Shown: one piece after another, positions 25,367 through 33,819 of the stretch
How positions within the stretch are numbered: position 1 is the first letter of the stretch
How the letters are laid out: each line of letters begins with the position of its first letter
NCBI GenBank assembly: GCA_965220305.1
Contig: OZ244817.1
Span: forward strand, 1,426,001 to 1,490,000
Direction: 5' to 3'
Source: G965220305 sp965220305
GTDB lineage: Bacteria; Chloroflexota; Dehalococcoidia; Lucifugimonadales; UBA3495
Length of the DNA stretch: 64,000 bases
Program-made: the position numbers and the translations under genes
The notes under the pieces: generated by a model
Seen by the model: the letters and a program-made list of their open reading frames with translations, nothing else
Database searches by the model: none
What the model was told of the DNA's origin: nothing

Positions 25367-26176
25367 CTACTCATCCTCCGGCTCGCCGGCGTTAACCCGG
25401 CCCAAGAAGACCTCGGTGAGTATGTCGGTCTCCCGCACCGATTGGGGAGTGCCGTCGTGTACCACCCGCCCCTTGTCCAACACGTAGGCCCGGTCCGCGA
25501 TGTCCAGCACTCCCTTGATGTTGTGCTCCACGACGAAGATGGTGGTCTTGAGCCTATCGTTAATCTCCGAGACCTTCTGGAACACCTCTTTCACCACAAT
25601 GGGGGCCAGGCCCAGGGTGGGTTCATCCAGCAAGAGCACCTCGGGGCCGGCCATGAGCCCCCGGCCCAGGGCCAACATTTGCTGCTGCCCGCCCGACATC
25701 TGGCTGGCCAGGTCGCGGCGCTTCTGGTGCAGCACCGGGAAGAGCTCCATCACCGCGTCCATGCGGCGACGCTGCTCCGCCCTATCGCCCAGGTACAAGC
25801 AGCCCATCTCCAGGTTCTCTTCAATACTGAGGTGGGTGAACACCCGGCGGCCCTGGGGAACGAAGGAGATTCCCTCCTTCACAATTTCGTGGGTGGCGGC
25901 AGCCAGGCACTCCCGATGCAGGTAGACGGTCCCCCCTACCACGGGGGCCAGGCCCATGATGGCTTTGAGAACGGTGGACTTGCCAGCGCCGTTGGGACCC
26001 ATCACCGCTACCAACTCCCCCCGTCGGACGCCCAGGGAGACCTCTTCCAGGGCTACTACTGCCCCGTAGCGCACGGATATATCCTCCAACTCCAGAATCA
26101 TCCCTTCATCGGCGGAAGTTTCTATGCCGTCGGCGGCGTTATAGCCGCCCTGGGTCTGGGGGTCTTTCGTATCCAT
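25367..26176 (-). CDS. livF: Branched-chain amino acid-type ABC transporter ATP-binding protein LivF
   Basis: 269 residues. Walker A GPNGAGKST near 61, ABC signature MSGGQQQMLALGRGLM near 160, Walker B VLLLDEPTLGL near 181 and the switch His in IFVVEHNI. The ATPase domain starts at MILELEDISVRYG (about residue 26); an ATG there (26101) is a possible alternative start and the first 25 residues are low in similarity. It is the last gene of a five-gene operon and starts 49 bases after livG. It powers uptake with LivG, LivM and LivH at the inner membrane. Confidence 0.92.
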   Translation of the reverse strand: MDTKDPQTQGGYNAADGIETSADEGMILELEDISVRYGAVVALEEVSLGVRRGELVAVMGPNGAGKSTVLKAIMGLAPVVGGTVYLHRECLAAATHEIVKEGISFVPQGRRVFTHLSIEENLEMGCLYLGDRAEQRRRMDAVMELFPVLHQKRRDLASQMSGGQQQMLALGRGLMAGPEVLLLDEPTLGLAPIVVKEVFQKVSEINDRLKTTIFVVEHNIKGVLDIADRAYVLDKGRVVHDGTPQSVRETDILTEVFLGRVNAGEPEDE

Positions 26177-26225
26177 TGGCGTATCCCCGCTGCTATGGCT
26201 GAGGGTATCCGATGCGGCGTCGGGC

Positions 26226-26972
26226 TCAGGCGCCCAGGTAGGCTTCTATCACCTCTTCCTGGTTGAGGACATCCTCCGCCTCTCCCTTGGTCAACAGCCG
26301 GCCACTTTCCAGCACAATGATGTGGTCGGACATCTCCCGCACTATGTCCATGTTGTGGGAAACGAAGACGATGGAATGCCCCTCGTCCCGCATTCCCTTC
26401 ATTATGTCCTTGACTCGCTCCAACATCTGGGGAAAGAGACCGGCGAAAGGCTCGTCAAACAGGTAGGTGTTCACGTCCAGGGCCAGGGCCCGGCCAATCT
26501 CCAACAGCTTTCGCTGGCCGTAGGAGAGGTCCCTGGCCAGGGAGGTCCGCTTGTCCCACATCCCAACGTTTTCCAGGATTTGTTGCGTTTTCACCCGGTA
26601 GGCCGGCTTGGCCCGTTCAATCATGGCGGGGAAGAGCCTTCGGTTGGTCAGCACCACCATTATGTTGTCCCACACGGTAATCTGGTCGAAGAGTCTGACT
26701 TCCTGGAAGGTCCGGGTGAGGCCATGCTGGGGGGTCTCGTGGGGCTTGACAATCCTCAGGCCCACGCCGTCGATGATTACCATCCCCCCGTCCAGGGGCA
26801 GAGTCCCGCTCAACAGGTTGATGAGGGTTGATTTCCCCGAGCCGTTGGGCCCGACGATGCTGGTCATCCCCTTTCGGGGAATGGAGATGGAGAGTTGGTC
26901 CACCGCCCTGACCGCGCCGAATAGCTTGGTGACGTCCACCGTTTCCAGGGCGTTGGCTTGGTCCGCGCTCAC
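26226..26972 (-). CDS. livG: Branched-chain amino acid-type ABC transporter ATP-binding protein LivG
   Basis: 248 residues. Walker A GPNGSGKST near 38, signature LSYGQRKLLEIGRAL near 148 with the LivG-type Tyr replacing the second Ser-Gly pair, Walker B TYLFDEPFAGLFP near 170, and the switch His in IVFVSHNMD. The C-terminal tail (EDVLNQEEVIEAYLG) is typical of LivG. Its ATG overlaps the livM stop by four bases (26969-26972), showing translational coupling. Confidence 0.92.
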   Translation of the reverse strand: MSADQANALETVDVTKLFGAVRAVDQLSISIPRKGMTSIVGPNGSGKSTLINLLSGTLPLDGGMVIIDGVGLRIVKPHETPQHGLTRTFQEVRLFDQITVWDNIMVVLTNRRLFPAMIERAKPAYRVKTQQILENVGMWDKRTSLARDLSYGQRKLLEIGRALALDVNTYLFDEPFAGLFPQMLERVKDIMKGMRDEGHSIVFVSHNMDIVREMSDHIIVLESGRLLTKGEAEDVLNQEEVIEAYLGA

Positions 26973-28024
26973 AGCCTATATCTCCCAACCAGGCCCTGGG
27001 GCCTGAATAGCATTAGCAGCACCAATAGGATGCCCAGGACGACCTGCCGGGCCTGGCCGATGAACTCGGTGGGCAGGAAGGGTATGAAGCGCATCCCTTC
27101 TTCCAGCAGAACAAAGGCCATCGCTCCCAGGAGGGAACCCCAAATGGTGGCCAGGCCCCCCAGGATAACGATGGACACCAGAAGAATCGACTCCAGCAGG
27201 ATGAACGAGTTGGGGTCGATAAAGGTAGTCCAACTGCCGAACAGGCCCCCCGCCAGTCCCGCCATCATGGCCGAAATGACCCAGATCGCCAGTTTATAGC
27301 GGGTGACCTGGTAGCCAAAGACCTCGGTGGCCTGCTCGTCCTCCCGGATGGCGGTGAGCACCCGCCCGAAGGAGGAGGTAACAATAAACCAGGACACCAG
27401 AATCACCGCCGCCAGGAATACCAACACCAGGGCCAGGAACTCCAACTCGCCGTCGAAGGTCCACCCGCCAATCTCGGGCCTGGATATTTCGTGGATTCCA
27501 AAAGCCCCCCTGGTGAGGCCACGCCAGTTCAGAAATACGTTGAAGGATATGATGGCGAACCCGAAGGAGACCAACACGTAAATGTCGTCCCTGAAGCGGT
27601 TGAATACCACGCCCACCACCACGGCCACCAGCCCGGCCAGGACTACGCTAACGGGCAGCGCGGCAAAGAAGGGCCAGCCCAGGGTGGGGATGGCTTCCGT
27701 TCTCAATTGTTCGTAGGCCGCGTCGGAGGTGAGAATGGCCATTGCGTAGGCCCCGATGCCGAAGAATCCAATGTGTCCTATTGAAAGCAGCCCGGTAAAA
27801 CCCACCACCAGGTTCAGGCTAACCGACAGAATCGCCCAGATGGCGAAGACGGTGCCCACGGTAATGGCAAATCCCAGACCCTGCCACAGGGTGAAGGCCA
27901 CCGCCCAGGAGATGACGAACAGGTTCACCCATAGCTCCATGTTGCTCCGGGTAAACCGCAGGAGCTCCCCGGGGTGGCGCGCCAACTGCAACAGGTATCC
28001 CAAAGCGTGTGGCTGAAACAGCAT
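26969..28024 (-). CDS. livM: Branched-chain amino acid-type ABC transporter permease LivM
   Basis: 351 residues, strongly hydrophobic. The LivM core is clear: LSVSLNLVVGFTGLLSIGHIGFFGIGAY at about 87-115, then GFAIISFNVFLNWRGLTRGAFGI and, near the C-terminus, FVLLEEGMRFIPFLP. The segment RVLTAIREDEQATEVFGYQVTRYKLAIW is the cytoplasmic EAA-like loop that contacts the ATPases. It begins 4 bases after the livH stop. Forms the heterodimeric channel with LivH. Confidence 0.9.
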   Translation of the reverse strand: MLFQPHALGYLLQLARHPGELLRFTRSNMELWVNLFVISWAVAFTLWQGLGFAITVGTVFAIWAILSVSLNLVVGFTGLLSIGHIGFFGIGAYAMAILTSDAAYEQLRTEAIPTLGWPFFAALPVSVVLAGLVAVVVGVVFNRFRDDIYVLVSFGFAIISFNVFLNWRGLTRGAFGIHEISRPEIGGWTFDGELEFLALVLVFLAAVILVSWFIVTSSFGRVLTAIREDEQATEVFGYQVTRYKLAIWVISAMMAGLAGGLFGSWTTFIDPNSFILLESILLVSIVILGGLATIWGSLLGAMAFVLLEEGMRFIPFLPTEFIGQARQVVLGILLVLLMLFRPQGLVGRYRL

Positions 28025-28028
28025 AGAC

Positions 28029-29378
28029 CTACCTCCTCGGCAGGAGGCCCTGGGGCCAGAAGGAAAGGAAAAGTATCAACACAATGAAGGCTATCACGTC
28101 CTTCCATTCACCGGCCAAGTCCCAGATGCCGAACTGCTCCAGCATACCCAGGACAAATCCACCAACGATAGCCCCGTACAGGCTGCCGATGCCGCCAACC
28201 ACCGAGGCTATCCAGCCTTTGAGCAGCAGCAGCAGCCCCATCCTGGGCTGGATGGCGGTATCGTGGCCGCTCAACACCCCGGCCAGGGCGGCAAAGACCG
28301 CGCCAATGAAGAACACGGCGGCAATGATGACGGTGGTGTTTATCCCCACCACCTTCGATACCTCTTCATCGTCGCCAATGGCCCGCACCGCCCGGCCAAA
28401 GGCGGTATTCTTAAGGAGGAACAGCAGGCCCACGAAGCCGACGATGGCCACGCCGATGGTGAAAACGTTGAACCCCTTGATATTAGCCCCGCCGATGGTC
28501 CAGGGGGCATTGCCAAAGGTCTCGGGGAGGGGCCTGGGGGCGCTCTGAAACACGATGGTGGTGAAGGCGGTGATGGCCAGCAGGATTCCCAGAGAGGCGA
28601 CCAACATAATTAAGGGCGACCTGGCCCGCTCCCGCATGTAGACGTACAGCCCCCGGTATAGGGCCAGCCCAACGACGCCCGCCAGCAGGCAGGATACCGC
28701 CCAACTCAGGTAGAGCTTGGCGCCAGGCGCGCCGGCCACGAGCAGGCCGCAATAGGACCCCAGGGCCGCCGAGGCGACCAGGGCAACGACCAGGTAGGGT
28801 CGGCGTCCCGCTTCGGGAAAAACCCGCTGATAGCCCCGGTGGAGCGCCCAACCCGCTGCCAGGGCTACGGCTAGGCCAAGGGCGGGACTCAGGGTGAGGT
28901 GAAGTTGGGTCGGATAGGTTAGGACAAGCCCGGTGTAGACTCCCGCAGCGGCGGACAACACCCCGCCAATGATACGCAAAGCCGTAGGGTTCAAACGGCC
29001 CCGGAGCCGACTGTAGAGGGTCACGTGAAAGACCCACCCAACCACCCCCGCAGCAACCACGGCGAATACGATGTTGACGTAGGGAGTATTGACTTCGTAC
29101 TGGCCTCCCAGCGCCTCTTGAGACCGGAGATAGAAGACGCCGTAGGCCCCCAGAGCGGCGGCAGCGCCGTAGTAGAGGTCAAAGAACCACACCGTACTGT
29201 AGACGACGGTAAACCCCACGGCCAGCAGGGCGTACACCGCACCCACGGACAGGCCGTTGAAAGCGAACTGCAGGGCCTGCTCTGGGGACTGGCTGATTTT
29301 CCACCCGATGTATGCCGCCACAAGGGCGGCAAGCGCGATGGCGAGGAGCCGGCTCCGACCTTCAAAAATTCTGAGCAA
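28029..29378 (-). CDS. livH: Branched-chain amino acid-type ABC transporter permease LivH with inserted membrane segment
   Basis: 449 residues, about 150 more than usual LivH. The standard beginning (FAFNGLSVGAVYALLAVGFTVVYSTVWFFDLYYGAAAALGAY, about 38-79) and end (AIGDDEEVSKVVGINTTVIIAAVFFIGAVFAALAG and the Gly-rich VVGGIGSLYGAIVGGF) are normal. Between about 127 and 238 lies an extra hydrophobic stretch with roughly four potential helices. The sequence on either side (FHVTLYSRLRGRLNPTALRI and LYRGLYVYMRERARSPLIML) looks like two versions of the same LYRxLR-xxSP loop, so the extra part may have come from an internal duplication. The frame is open throughout. Confidence 0.85.
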   Translation of the reverse strand: MLRIFEGRSRLLAIALAALVAAYIGWKISQSPEQALQFAFNGLSVGAVYALLAVGFTVVYSTVWFFDLYYGAAAALGAYGVFYLRSQEALGGQYEVNTPYVNIVFAVVAAGVVGWVFHVTLYSRLRGRLNPTALRIIGGVLSAAAGVYTGLVLTYPTQLHLTLSPALGLAVALAAGWALHRGYQRVFPEAGRRPYLVVALVASAALGSYCGLLVAGAPGAKLYLSWAVSCLLAGVVGLALYRGLYVYMRERARSPLIMLVASLGILLAITAFTTIVFQSAPRPLPETFGNAPWTIGGANIKGFNVFTIGVAIVGFVGLLFLLKNTAFGRAVRAIGDDEEVSKVVGINTTVIIAAVFFIGAVFAALAGVLSGHDTAIQPRMGLLLLLKGWIASVVGGIGSLYGAIVGGFVLGMLEQFGIWDLAGEWKDVIAFIVLILFLSFWPQGLLPRR

Positions 29379-29458
29379 ATGGACTCCTCATAACGGTCTC
29401 AACCAAGGTGACAATTTGACTCGCAGGTCCGCGCGGCATCGAGTCCTTAACGCTCAAC

Positions 29459-29487
29459 GTAGGGGCGCACAGTCCGTGCGCCCCTAC
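29459..29487. repeat. GTAGGGGCGCAC palindrome
   Basis: GTAGGGGCGCAC (29459-29470) and GTGCGCCCCTAC (29476-29487) are exact arms round AGTCC. A second copy is at 49132-49159. Here it lies between the solute-binding gene and livH, where a stem could reduce read-through so that binding protein is made in excess over the permease. Confidence 0.75.
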
Positions 29488-29588
29488 TACCCCTCATAGG
29501 CAAAAGTTGGAATGCGAGCGTCCCTCGGACACACTTATCCTGAGCGCCGGGTCTGGGCACAATCACAAGACGCCAAGATAGCCCCCGA

Positions 29589-30827
29589 CTACTGGGTGGG
29601 AGCGCCGCCCAGGACCTTGTAACCATTGTTGCCCTCGGTCCTCTCCTCGGTTTGCAGGACCTGTACGACGAGGTTGGAAAGACCGACAACCTCGCCGTTT
29701 TGGTCGAAGCTGTAACCGTCCCCGATGGCGCCGCTCCAGGTAATCTGGTACATACAGTCTCTGAACCCATCCGCATCCTGGTCGTCATTGGTCATCTTGA
29801 GACACTCGGCGGCAATGTAAACGTCGTCGTAGGCCGAGCCCAAGTACCACGGCAGGGTCACGTAATCGTAGCGGCTCTTGAAGTTGGCAAGAACTTCCTG
29901 GGCTTTCTTATTGGCGGGGTCCAGGTCCCCAATGATGGCTTTCAGGCCGGTGGCCGCGTCGCCGGCAATCTGCAGGGCCGTCGCGCCGACGGGCACTATC
30001 TCGGAGTAAATGGAGCCTTCGTATCCCAACTCCCGGACCTGCTTGACAATAGTGCCACCGGCAAACTCGGACTGAGCGGCGATGTGAAGGCCGTCGGGGC
30101 CGCCGCTGAGCAACTTGGTCAACTGGGTCCTGAAGTCGGTAACATCGGAAGCGTAGCGCTCTTCGCCCACCACATTGCCACCCAGTTTCTCAAACTGGGC
30201 AACCGTGGTGCGACGCACACCCTCAGCGTAGTCCGTCGCCTCGGTGATGGTAGCCAGGTTGCGGACCCCGTCGGCCCAGAGCACGTTGCCGGTGTCGATG
30301 CCCAGTTGAGCGTCGCTCATGGAGGTCCGGAAAATGTAGTCCCCGGCGTTGGCGATGTCCGGGTTGGTTGCCAGGCCGGAAAAGAGGATCACGCCATCCT
30401 TCTCGGCCAGCGGCGCAGCGCCCAGCATAGCGCCACTACAGGAGGTCCCGAGGATTATCTTTACCTCGTCCACATCAGTCAGCTTTTTGTAGGCCGTAAT
30501 CGAGTCCTGGGCGTTGCATTTTGAGTCTTCGGCAATTAGCTCCAGCATACGCCCATTGATGCCTCCGGCGGCGTTAATCTCATCCACCGCCATCTGTTTG
30601 GACTGAAGGGCCACCGTGCCGTAGGTCTCGCCGGGGCCGGTGAGCGATTCCATCACTCCTATCGTAAAAGGCCCCGTTTCCATCATCATCTTGGTCGGCT
30701 CGGCCATCATCATCTTGGTCGGCTCCATCGCGCCTTCCTGCGCTGGGCTACCGCAAGCCACGACCGACAGCAGCAGGATTGGCAGCAACGCCAACGAGGC
30801 TATCCACATCTTGGGCCAAGCTCGCAT
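29589..30827 (-). CDS. Branched-chain amino acid-type ABC transporter substrate-binding lipoprotein
   Basis: 412 residues. The N-terminus is a lipoprotein signal: positive end, hydrophobic core LALLPILLLSVVA and lipobox Cys25. A linker with two EPTKMMMA units follows, then the type I periplasmic-binding fold: FTIGVMESLTGPGETYGTVA, KQMAVDEINAAGGINGRMLELI, ILGTSCSGAMLGAAPLAEK and FKSRYDYVTLPWYLGSAYDDVY. It captures an amino acid, amide or related small organic acid outside the membrane; the ligand cannot be told. It is the first gene of the liv operon, with a near-ideal RBS (TAGGAGGATACT) before the ATG. The gap of 210 bases to livH holds a palindrome. Confidence 0.92.
   Translation of the reverse strand: MRAWPKMWIASLALLPILLLSVVACGSPAQEGAMEPTKMMMAEPTKMMMETGPFTIGVMESLTGPGETYGTVALQSKQMAVDEINAAGGINGRMLELIAEDSKCNAQDSITAYKKLTDVDEVKIILGTSCSGAMLGAAPLAEKDGVILFSGLATNPDIANAGDYIFRTSMSDAQLGIDTGNVLWADGVRNLATITEATDYAEGVRRTTVAQFEKLGGNVVGEERYASDVTDFRTQLTKLLSGGPDGLHIAAQSEFAGGTIVKQVRELGYEGSIYSEIVPVGATALQIAGDAATGLKAIIGDLDPANKKAQEVLANFKSRYDYVTLPWYLGSAYDDVYIAAECLKMTNDDQDADGFRDCMYQITWSGAIGDGYSFDQNGEVVGLSNLVVQVLQTEERTEGNNGYKVLGGAPTQ
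30681..30728. repeat. 24-bp tandem repeat in the lipoprotein linker
   Basis: Two nearly exact 24-base units (30681-30704, 30705-30728) code EPTKMMMA/EPTKMMME just after the lipobox. The repeat lengthens the flexible tether between the lipid anchor and the binding domain. Confidence 0.85.
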
Positions 30828-30924
30828 AGTATCCTCCTAGCCAATGAATACAATAAAATAGTTTAGGCAGGGTCTTTGTATCACGACTCCCCACTATTCG
30901 GCAAGCATCCAGGGAACCGGGACA

Positions 30925-31102
30925 TAGTCTGTCCAAAGTCGGCACCCGCCACAGGCGGGTCATAAGAAGGGTTTCAGCAGTGCCCCCGCTTTCGCGAGGG
31001 CAGTCCCTTCTCTCTTGATGGGAGAAGGTTAGGATGAGGGTGACGGCCTTGCCGAGGGGAACGCCCCCTCACCCTCTCCCGCAAATGGGAGAGGGCCGGA
31101 AT
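30925..31102. repeat. Intergenic repeat related to the 22389 element
   Basis: GTCCAAAGTCGGCAC at 30930 resembles the left end of the 22389 element; CTTCTCTCTTGATGGGAGAAGG (31009-31030) and CCCTCTCCCGCAAATGGGAGAGGG (31073-31096) are its two inner hairpins. It fills most of the gap between the transporter operon and the acyl-CoA-dehydrogenase-like gene. Confidence 0.6.
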
Positions 31103-31126
31103 GCGGCGCTTCCCGTTCCAAAGCGC

Positions 31127-32290
31127 CTAGAAGCTGCCCTCCGGATCCAAGCCCAGCAGGAACTGGCCGGCGGTGTCGTAGTGGGAGTAGCTACCCTGGG
31201 TGTGCTGGGTGATTACGTGCATGTCCTGGAATCGCCGCTGGATGGGGTTGGAAGCAAAAATAGCCCCGGCCCCGCACAGGCTGTAGGCGGTGTCCACCAC
31301 CTGGGCCGCCATGCGAATGGCGTGGGTGCTGGCCAGCCGCAATGCAATGCGTTTCTCCATGTCCAATTTGGGATTTCCGACAGCATCCTCCCACACCGCA
31401 TCGGCGGCGCGGCGCAGGAAGGCGTCCGCCGACCGCCAGGTAGCCTCCGCCTGGCCGATGTCCCGGTGGGTGGTGGGTATGTTCCGCAGCAGAGTGCTGG
31501 CCTGGCGGGGGACCCGGCGGGCGGCGGTCTCGACGGCGATGTCCAAGCTCTTGCGGGCAACTTCCAGGGCCACCGTGGCGAAGCCGGAACCGAACAGGAG
31601 GCCGGTGGGAATTTTGTACAGCGGCCCCTCTTCCGCCGGGGGGCTGCCCGGTTCGTAGGACCTGGCGGCGGGCACAAACAGGTCTTCCACCTCGAAGCTA
31701 AAGCTGCCGGTACCCCGCAGCCCCTGCACCTGCCAGAGGTCCAGGATGTGTACGTCTTTCTTGGGCGTTAACAGGATGCGGGCCCCATCCCGGTTGACGG
31801 AGGCATCCTGTTTCTGGTCGGGACCTCCCACCGGGGCCAGGGCGGCGATCCAGGTGGCGTGGTCGTTTCCGCTGCTGAAATTCCACTGCCCGCTGAGCCG
31901 GTAACCCCCTTCCACGAGGACAGCCTTGGCCGCCGAGGTGGGAGGGCCATTGGTTACCACCGCCCGCTGCTCGCCCCAAATCTCCCGGGCCGTCTCCTCC
32001 GGCATACGCACGGAGTTGGTGGAAAAGACGTTATTCTGGTTGAGGCACCAGGCTACGCTGGCATCGGCCTGGCCGAAGACGCGCAGAATCCGCCGGAAAT
32101 CAGGGTGGGCCAGTTCCGCCCCGCCCAACGACCGGGGCAGCAGCAGCCGGAAAAATCCGTCGTCGGCCAACTCAGCGGCCAAGTCCGGGGGCATTTGCCG
32201 CTCGCTGTCGATTTGGTCGGCGCTGGCGGCTACCTTCTCGGCCAGAGGGCCCGCCCTTTTCAGGTAGTATGCGACGTCATGCTGTACCAT
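31127..32290 (-). CDS. Acyl-CoA dehydrogenase-fold flavoprotein, probably a flavin-dependent monooxygenase
   Basis: 387 residues from ATG 32290; the upstream in-frame extension looks non-coding. The ACAD fold is evident: helical N-domain (DQIDSERQMPPDLAAELADDGFFRLLLPRSLGGAEL), beta domain with LSGQWNFSSGNDHATWIAALAP, and C-terminal AAQVVDTAYSLCGAGAIFASNPIQRRFQDM. The SGNDHATW motif, the absence of the usual catalytic Glu of dehydrogenases, and the C-terminal DMHVITQHTQGSYSHYD favour the monooxygenase branch (HsaA, DszC, HpaB-like two-component hydroxylases), which need reduced flavin from a separate reductase. No reductase gene is adjacent. Substrate probably aromatic, by family analogy only. 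Confidence 0.82.
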   Translation of the reverse strand: MVQHDVAYYLKRAGPLAEKVAASADQIDSERQMPPDLAAELADDGFFRLLLPRSLGGAELAHPDFRRILRVFGQADASVAWCLNQNNVFSTNSVRMPEETAREIWGEQRAVVTNGPPTSAAKAVLVEGGYRLSGQWNFSSGNDHATWIAALAPVGGPDQKQDASVNRDGARILLTPKKDVHILDLWQVQGLRGTGSFSFEVEDLFVPAARSYEPGSPPAEEGPLYKIPTGLLFGSGFATVALEVARKSLDIAVETAARRVPRQASTLLRNIPTTHRDIGQAEATWRSADAFLRRAADAVWEDAVGNPKLDMEKRIALRLASTHAIRMAAQVVDTAYSLCGAGAIFASNPIQRRFQDMHVITQHTQGSYSHYDTAGQFLLGLDPEGSF

Positions 32291-32390
32291 TGGCGGCCTT
32301 GTCCCCACTCCGGGTCTGATTTGTATCGGGTCTGACCGGCTACCTTTACCGGAAGGCCGGACATTCCAGACCAGTTTTAAAGCTCCCACA

Positions 32391-32420
32391 ACAGTACAAC
32401 GGGAATCGTTCCAGTGTCAA
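32391..32420 (-). promoter_or_regulatory. Candidate promoter for the acyl-CoA-dehydrogenase-fold gene
   Basis: Reading the minus strand, TTGACA (complement of 32415-32420) is followed after 18 bases by TACTGT (complement of 32391-32396), about 100 bases before the ATG. The -35 is perfect and the -10 fair. Confidence 0.4.
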
Positions 32421-32429
32421 AGCAGTCAA

Positions 32430-32458
32430 TGGACACGGCAGCGGTTAGTGAATATAAT
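32430..32458 (+). promoter_or_regulatory. Candidate promoter for the amidohydrolase gene
   Basis: TGGACA (32430-32435), 17-base spacer, TATAAT (32453-32458). It is divergent from the promoter candidate at 32391 with only 9 bases between the two -35 boxes. The leader to the GTG at 32614 would be about 150 bases; I see no riboswitch in it. Confidence 0.5.
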
Positions 32459-32613
32459 GCGCCTACCCAAAGGGCGACGACGGACGATGGATGCCCGGAC
32501 GGTAGCGAGACCACCGGGGTTGGCGGGGAATAAACTGGACTTGACAGCGGTTTTTCCTGGAATCCCCAAATCCCCAGAGATAGGCCCATTATTCCACCCT
32601 GGGAGGCCACAAC

Positions 32614-33630
32614 GTGCCGTTTGGTAATAATGACTGGTTAGCTTTGACCGCGGAGTCCAGCCTGGAGCCGGAGATTCCCCTGTGCGATCCCCACCACCAC
32701 TTTTGGGACCGGCGGCTGGGGAGCATCCCCTACCAAAGATACCTGTTGGACGAATTGATGGGCGACCTGGGCAGCGGCCACAATGTGCGGTCGACGGTAT
32801 TCGTGGAAGCCCGCTCCATGTACCGGGCCTCGGGGCCCGTGGAACTGCAGCCGGTGGGCGAAGTGGAATTTGTCCAGGGGTTGGCTGCGGCTAGCGCCAG
32901 CGGCGTCTACGGGGAAAGCCGGGCGGCGTCGGCCATTGTGGGCCATGCCGACCTGAAGCTGGGAGAGGGCGTCGCCCCGGTATTGGAGGCGTTGCAGGCG
33001 GCGAGCCCCAATCGGTTCAAGGGCATCCGTCACAACGTTACCTGGAGCCCGGACCCGGAATTGGACAACCGGGAAACTGAAGGAATATTGTCCAACGACT
33101 CCTTCCGCGCCGGGGCCCGGGTGCTGGCCCGGATGGGACTTTCCCTGGACATGATGCTATCCTTCCCCCAACTGAAGGAATTGGCCGACTTCGCCCAAGC
33201 GGTGCCCGATTTGCCCATTATCCTCAACCACATGGGGGGCGTTAGCCGATCTGGGATTTATGCCAACCGGGACGGTGAAGTTATTCCCGCGTGGCGGGAG
33301 GGCATCAGCGCCGTGGCCGCCTGCCCCAACGTGACCTGCAAGGTGGGCGGGATGGGAATGCCCCGCTGGGGATTCGGCTGGCACGCCAGGACAGTCCCCA
33401 TCGGTTCTGAGGAACTGGCCGAGGCTATGACTCCCTGGATGAACCACTGCATCGAGCAGTTTGGGCCGGACCGCTGCATGTTCGAGAGCAACTTCCCGCC
33501 GGACAAGGTGTCTTTCTCCTATAACGTCATGTACAACGCCTTCAAACGGCTCTCTAGGGACTTCACGCCCGCCGAGCGGGCCAACATGTTCCACGACACC
33601 GCGACCAGGGTTTACCGGATTCAGACTTAG
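32614..33630 (+). CDS. Amidohydrolase family protein (amidohydrolase-2, TIM-barrel)
   Basis: 338 residues with a GTG start and GGGAGG seven bases upstream. Metal-binding start of the barrel: LCDPHHHFWDRR at about 23-34. Later motifs: GIRHNVTW near 137, LILNHMGG-type PIILNHMGGVSR near 205 (His), and MFESNFPPDKVSFSY near 290, where many relatives have the catalytic Asp as GSD or SNFP; the SNFPxD form is typical of the 2-pyrone-4,6-dicarboxylate lactonase-like subgroup. Members hydrolyse lactones or decarboxylate aromatic acids. Divergent from the flavoprotein gene, so the two may be jointly regulated. Confidence 0.85.
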   Translation: MPFGNNDWLALTAESSLEPEIPLCDPHHHFWDRRLGSIPYQRYLLDELMGDLGSGHNVRSTVFVEARSMYRASGPVELQPVGEVEFVQGLAAASASGVYGESRAASAIVGHADLKLGEGVAPVLEALQAASPNRFKGIRHNVTWSPDPELDNRETEGILSNDSFRAGARVLARMGLSLDMMLSFPQLKELADFAQAVPDLPIILNHMGGVSRSGIYANRDGEVIPAWREGISAVAACPNVTCKVGGMGMPRWGFGWHARTVPIGSEELAEAMTPWMNHCIEQFGPDRCMFESNFPPDKVSFSYNVMYNAFKRLSRDFTPAERANMFHDTATRVYRIQT

Positions 33631-33819
33631 CGGCCTAAGGTTCAGGGGGAGGGGCAGGAATGGGCCTACTGCTCGCCCCCACCATTACCTGACAAACAGT
33701 CCCAACCGTTGACGGGTCCCTCGATTCAATATGCGATTGCCCTGGATGTTGTGGCCGTATAACGCAGTAGCTTCATAGGCCACCAGCTATCCGGGCAGGC
33801 CAAGACTCCCCAACGGCCC

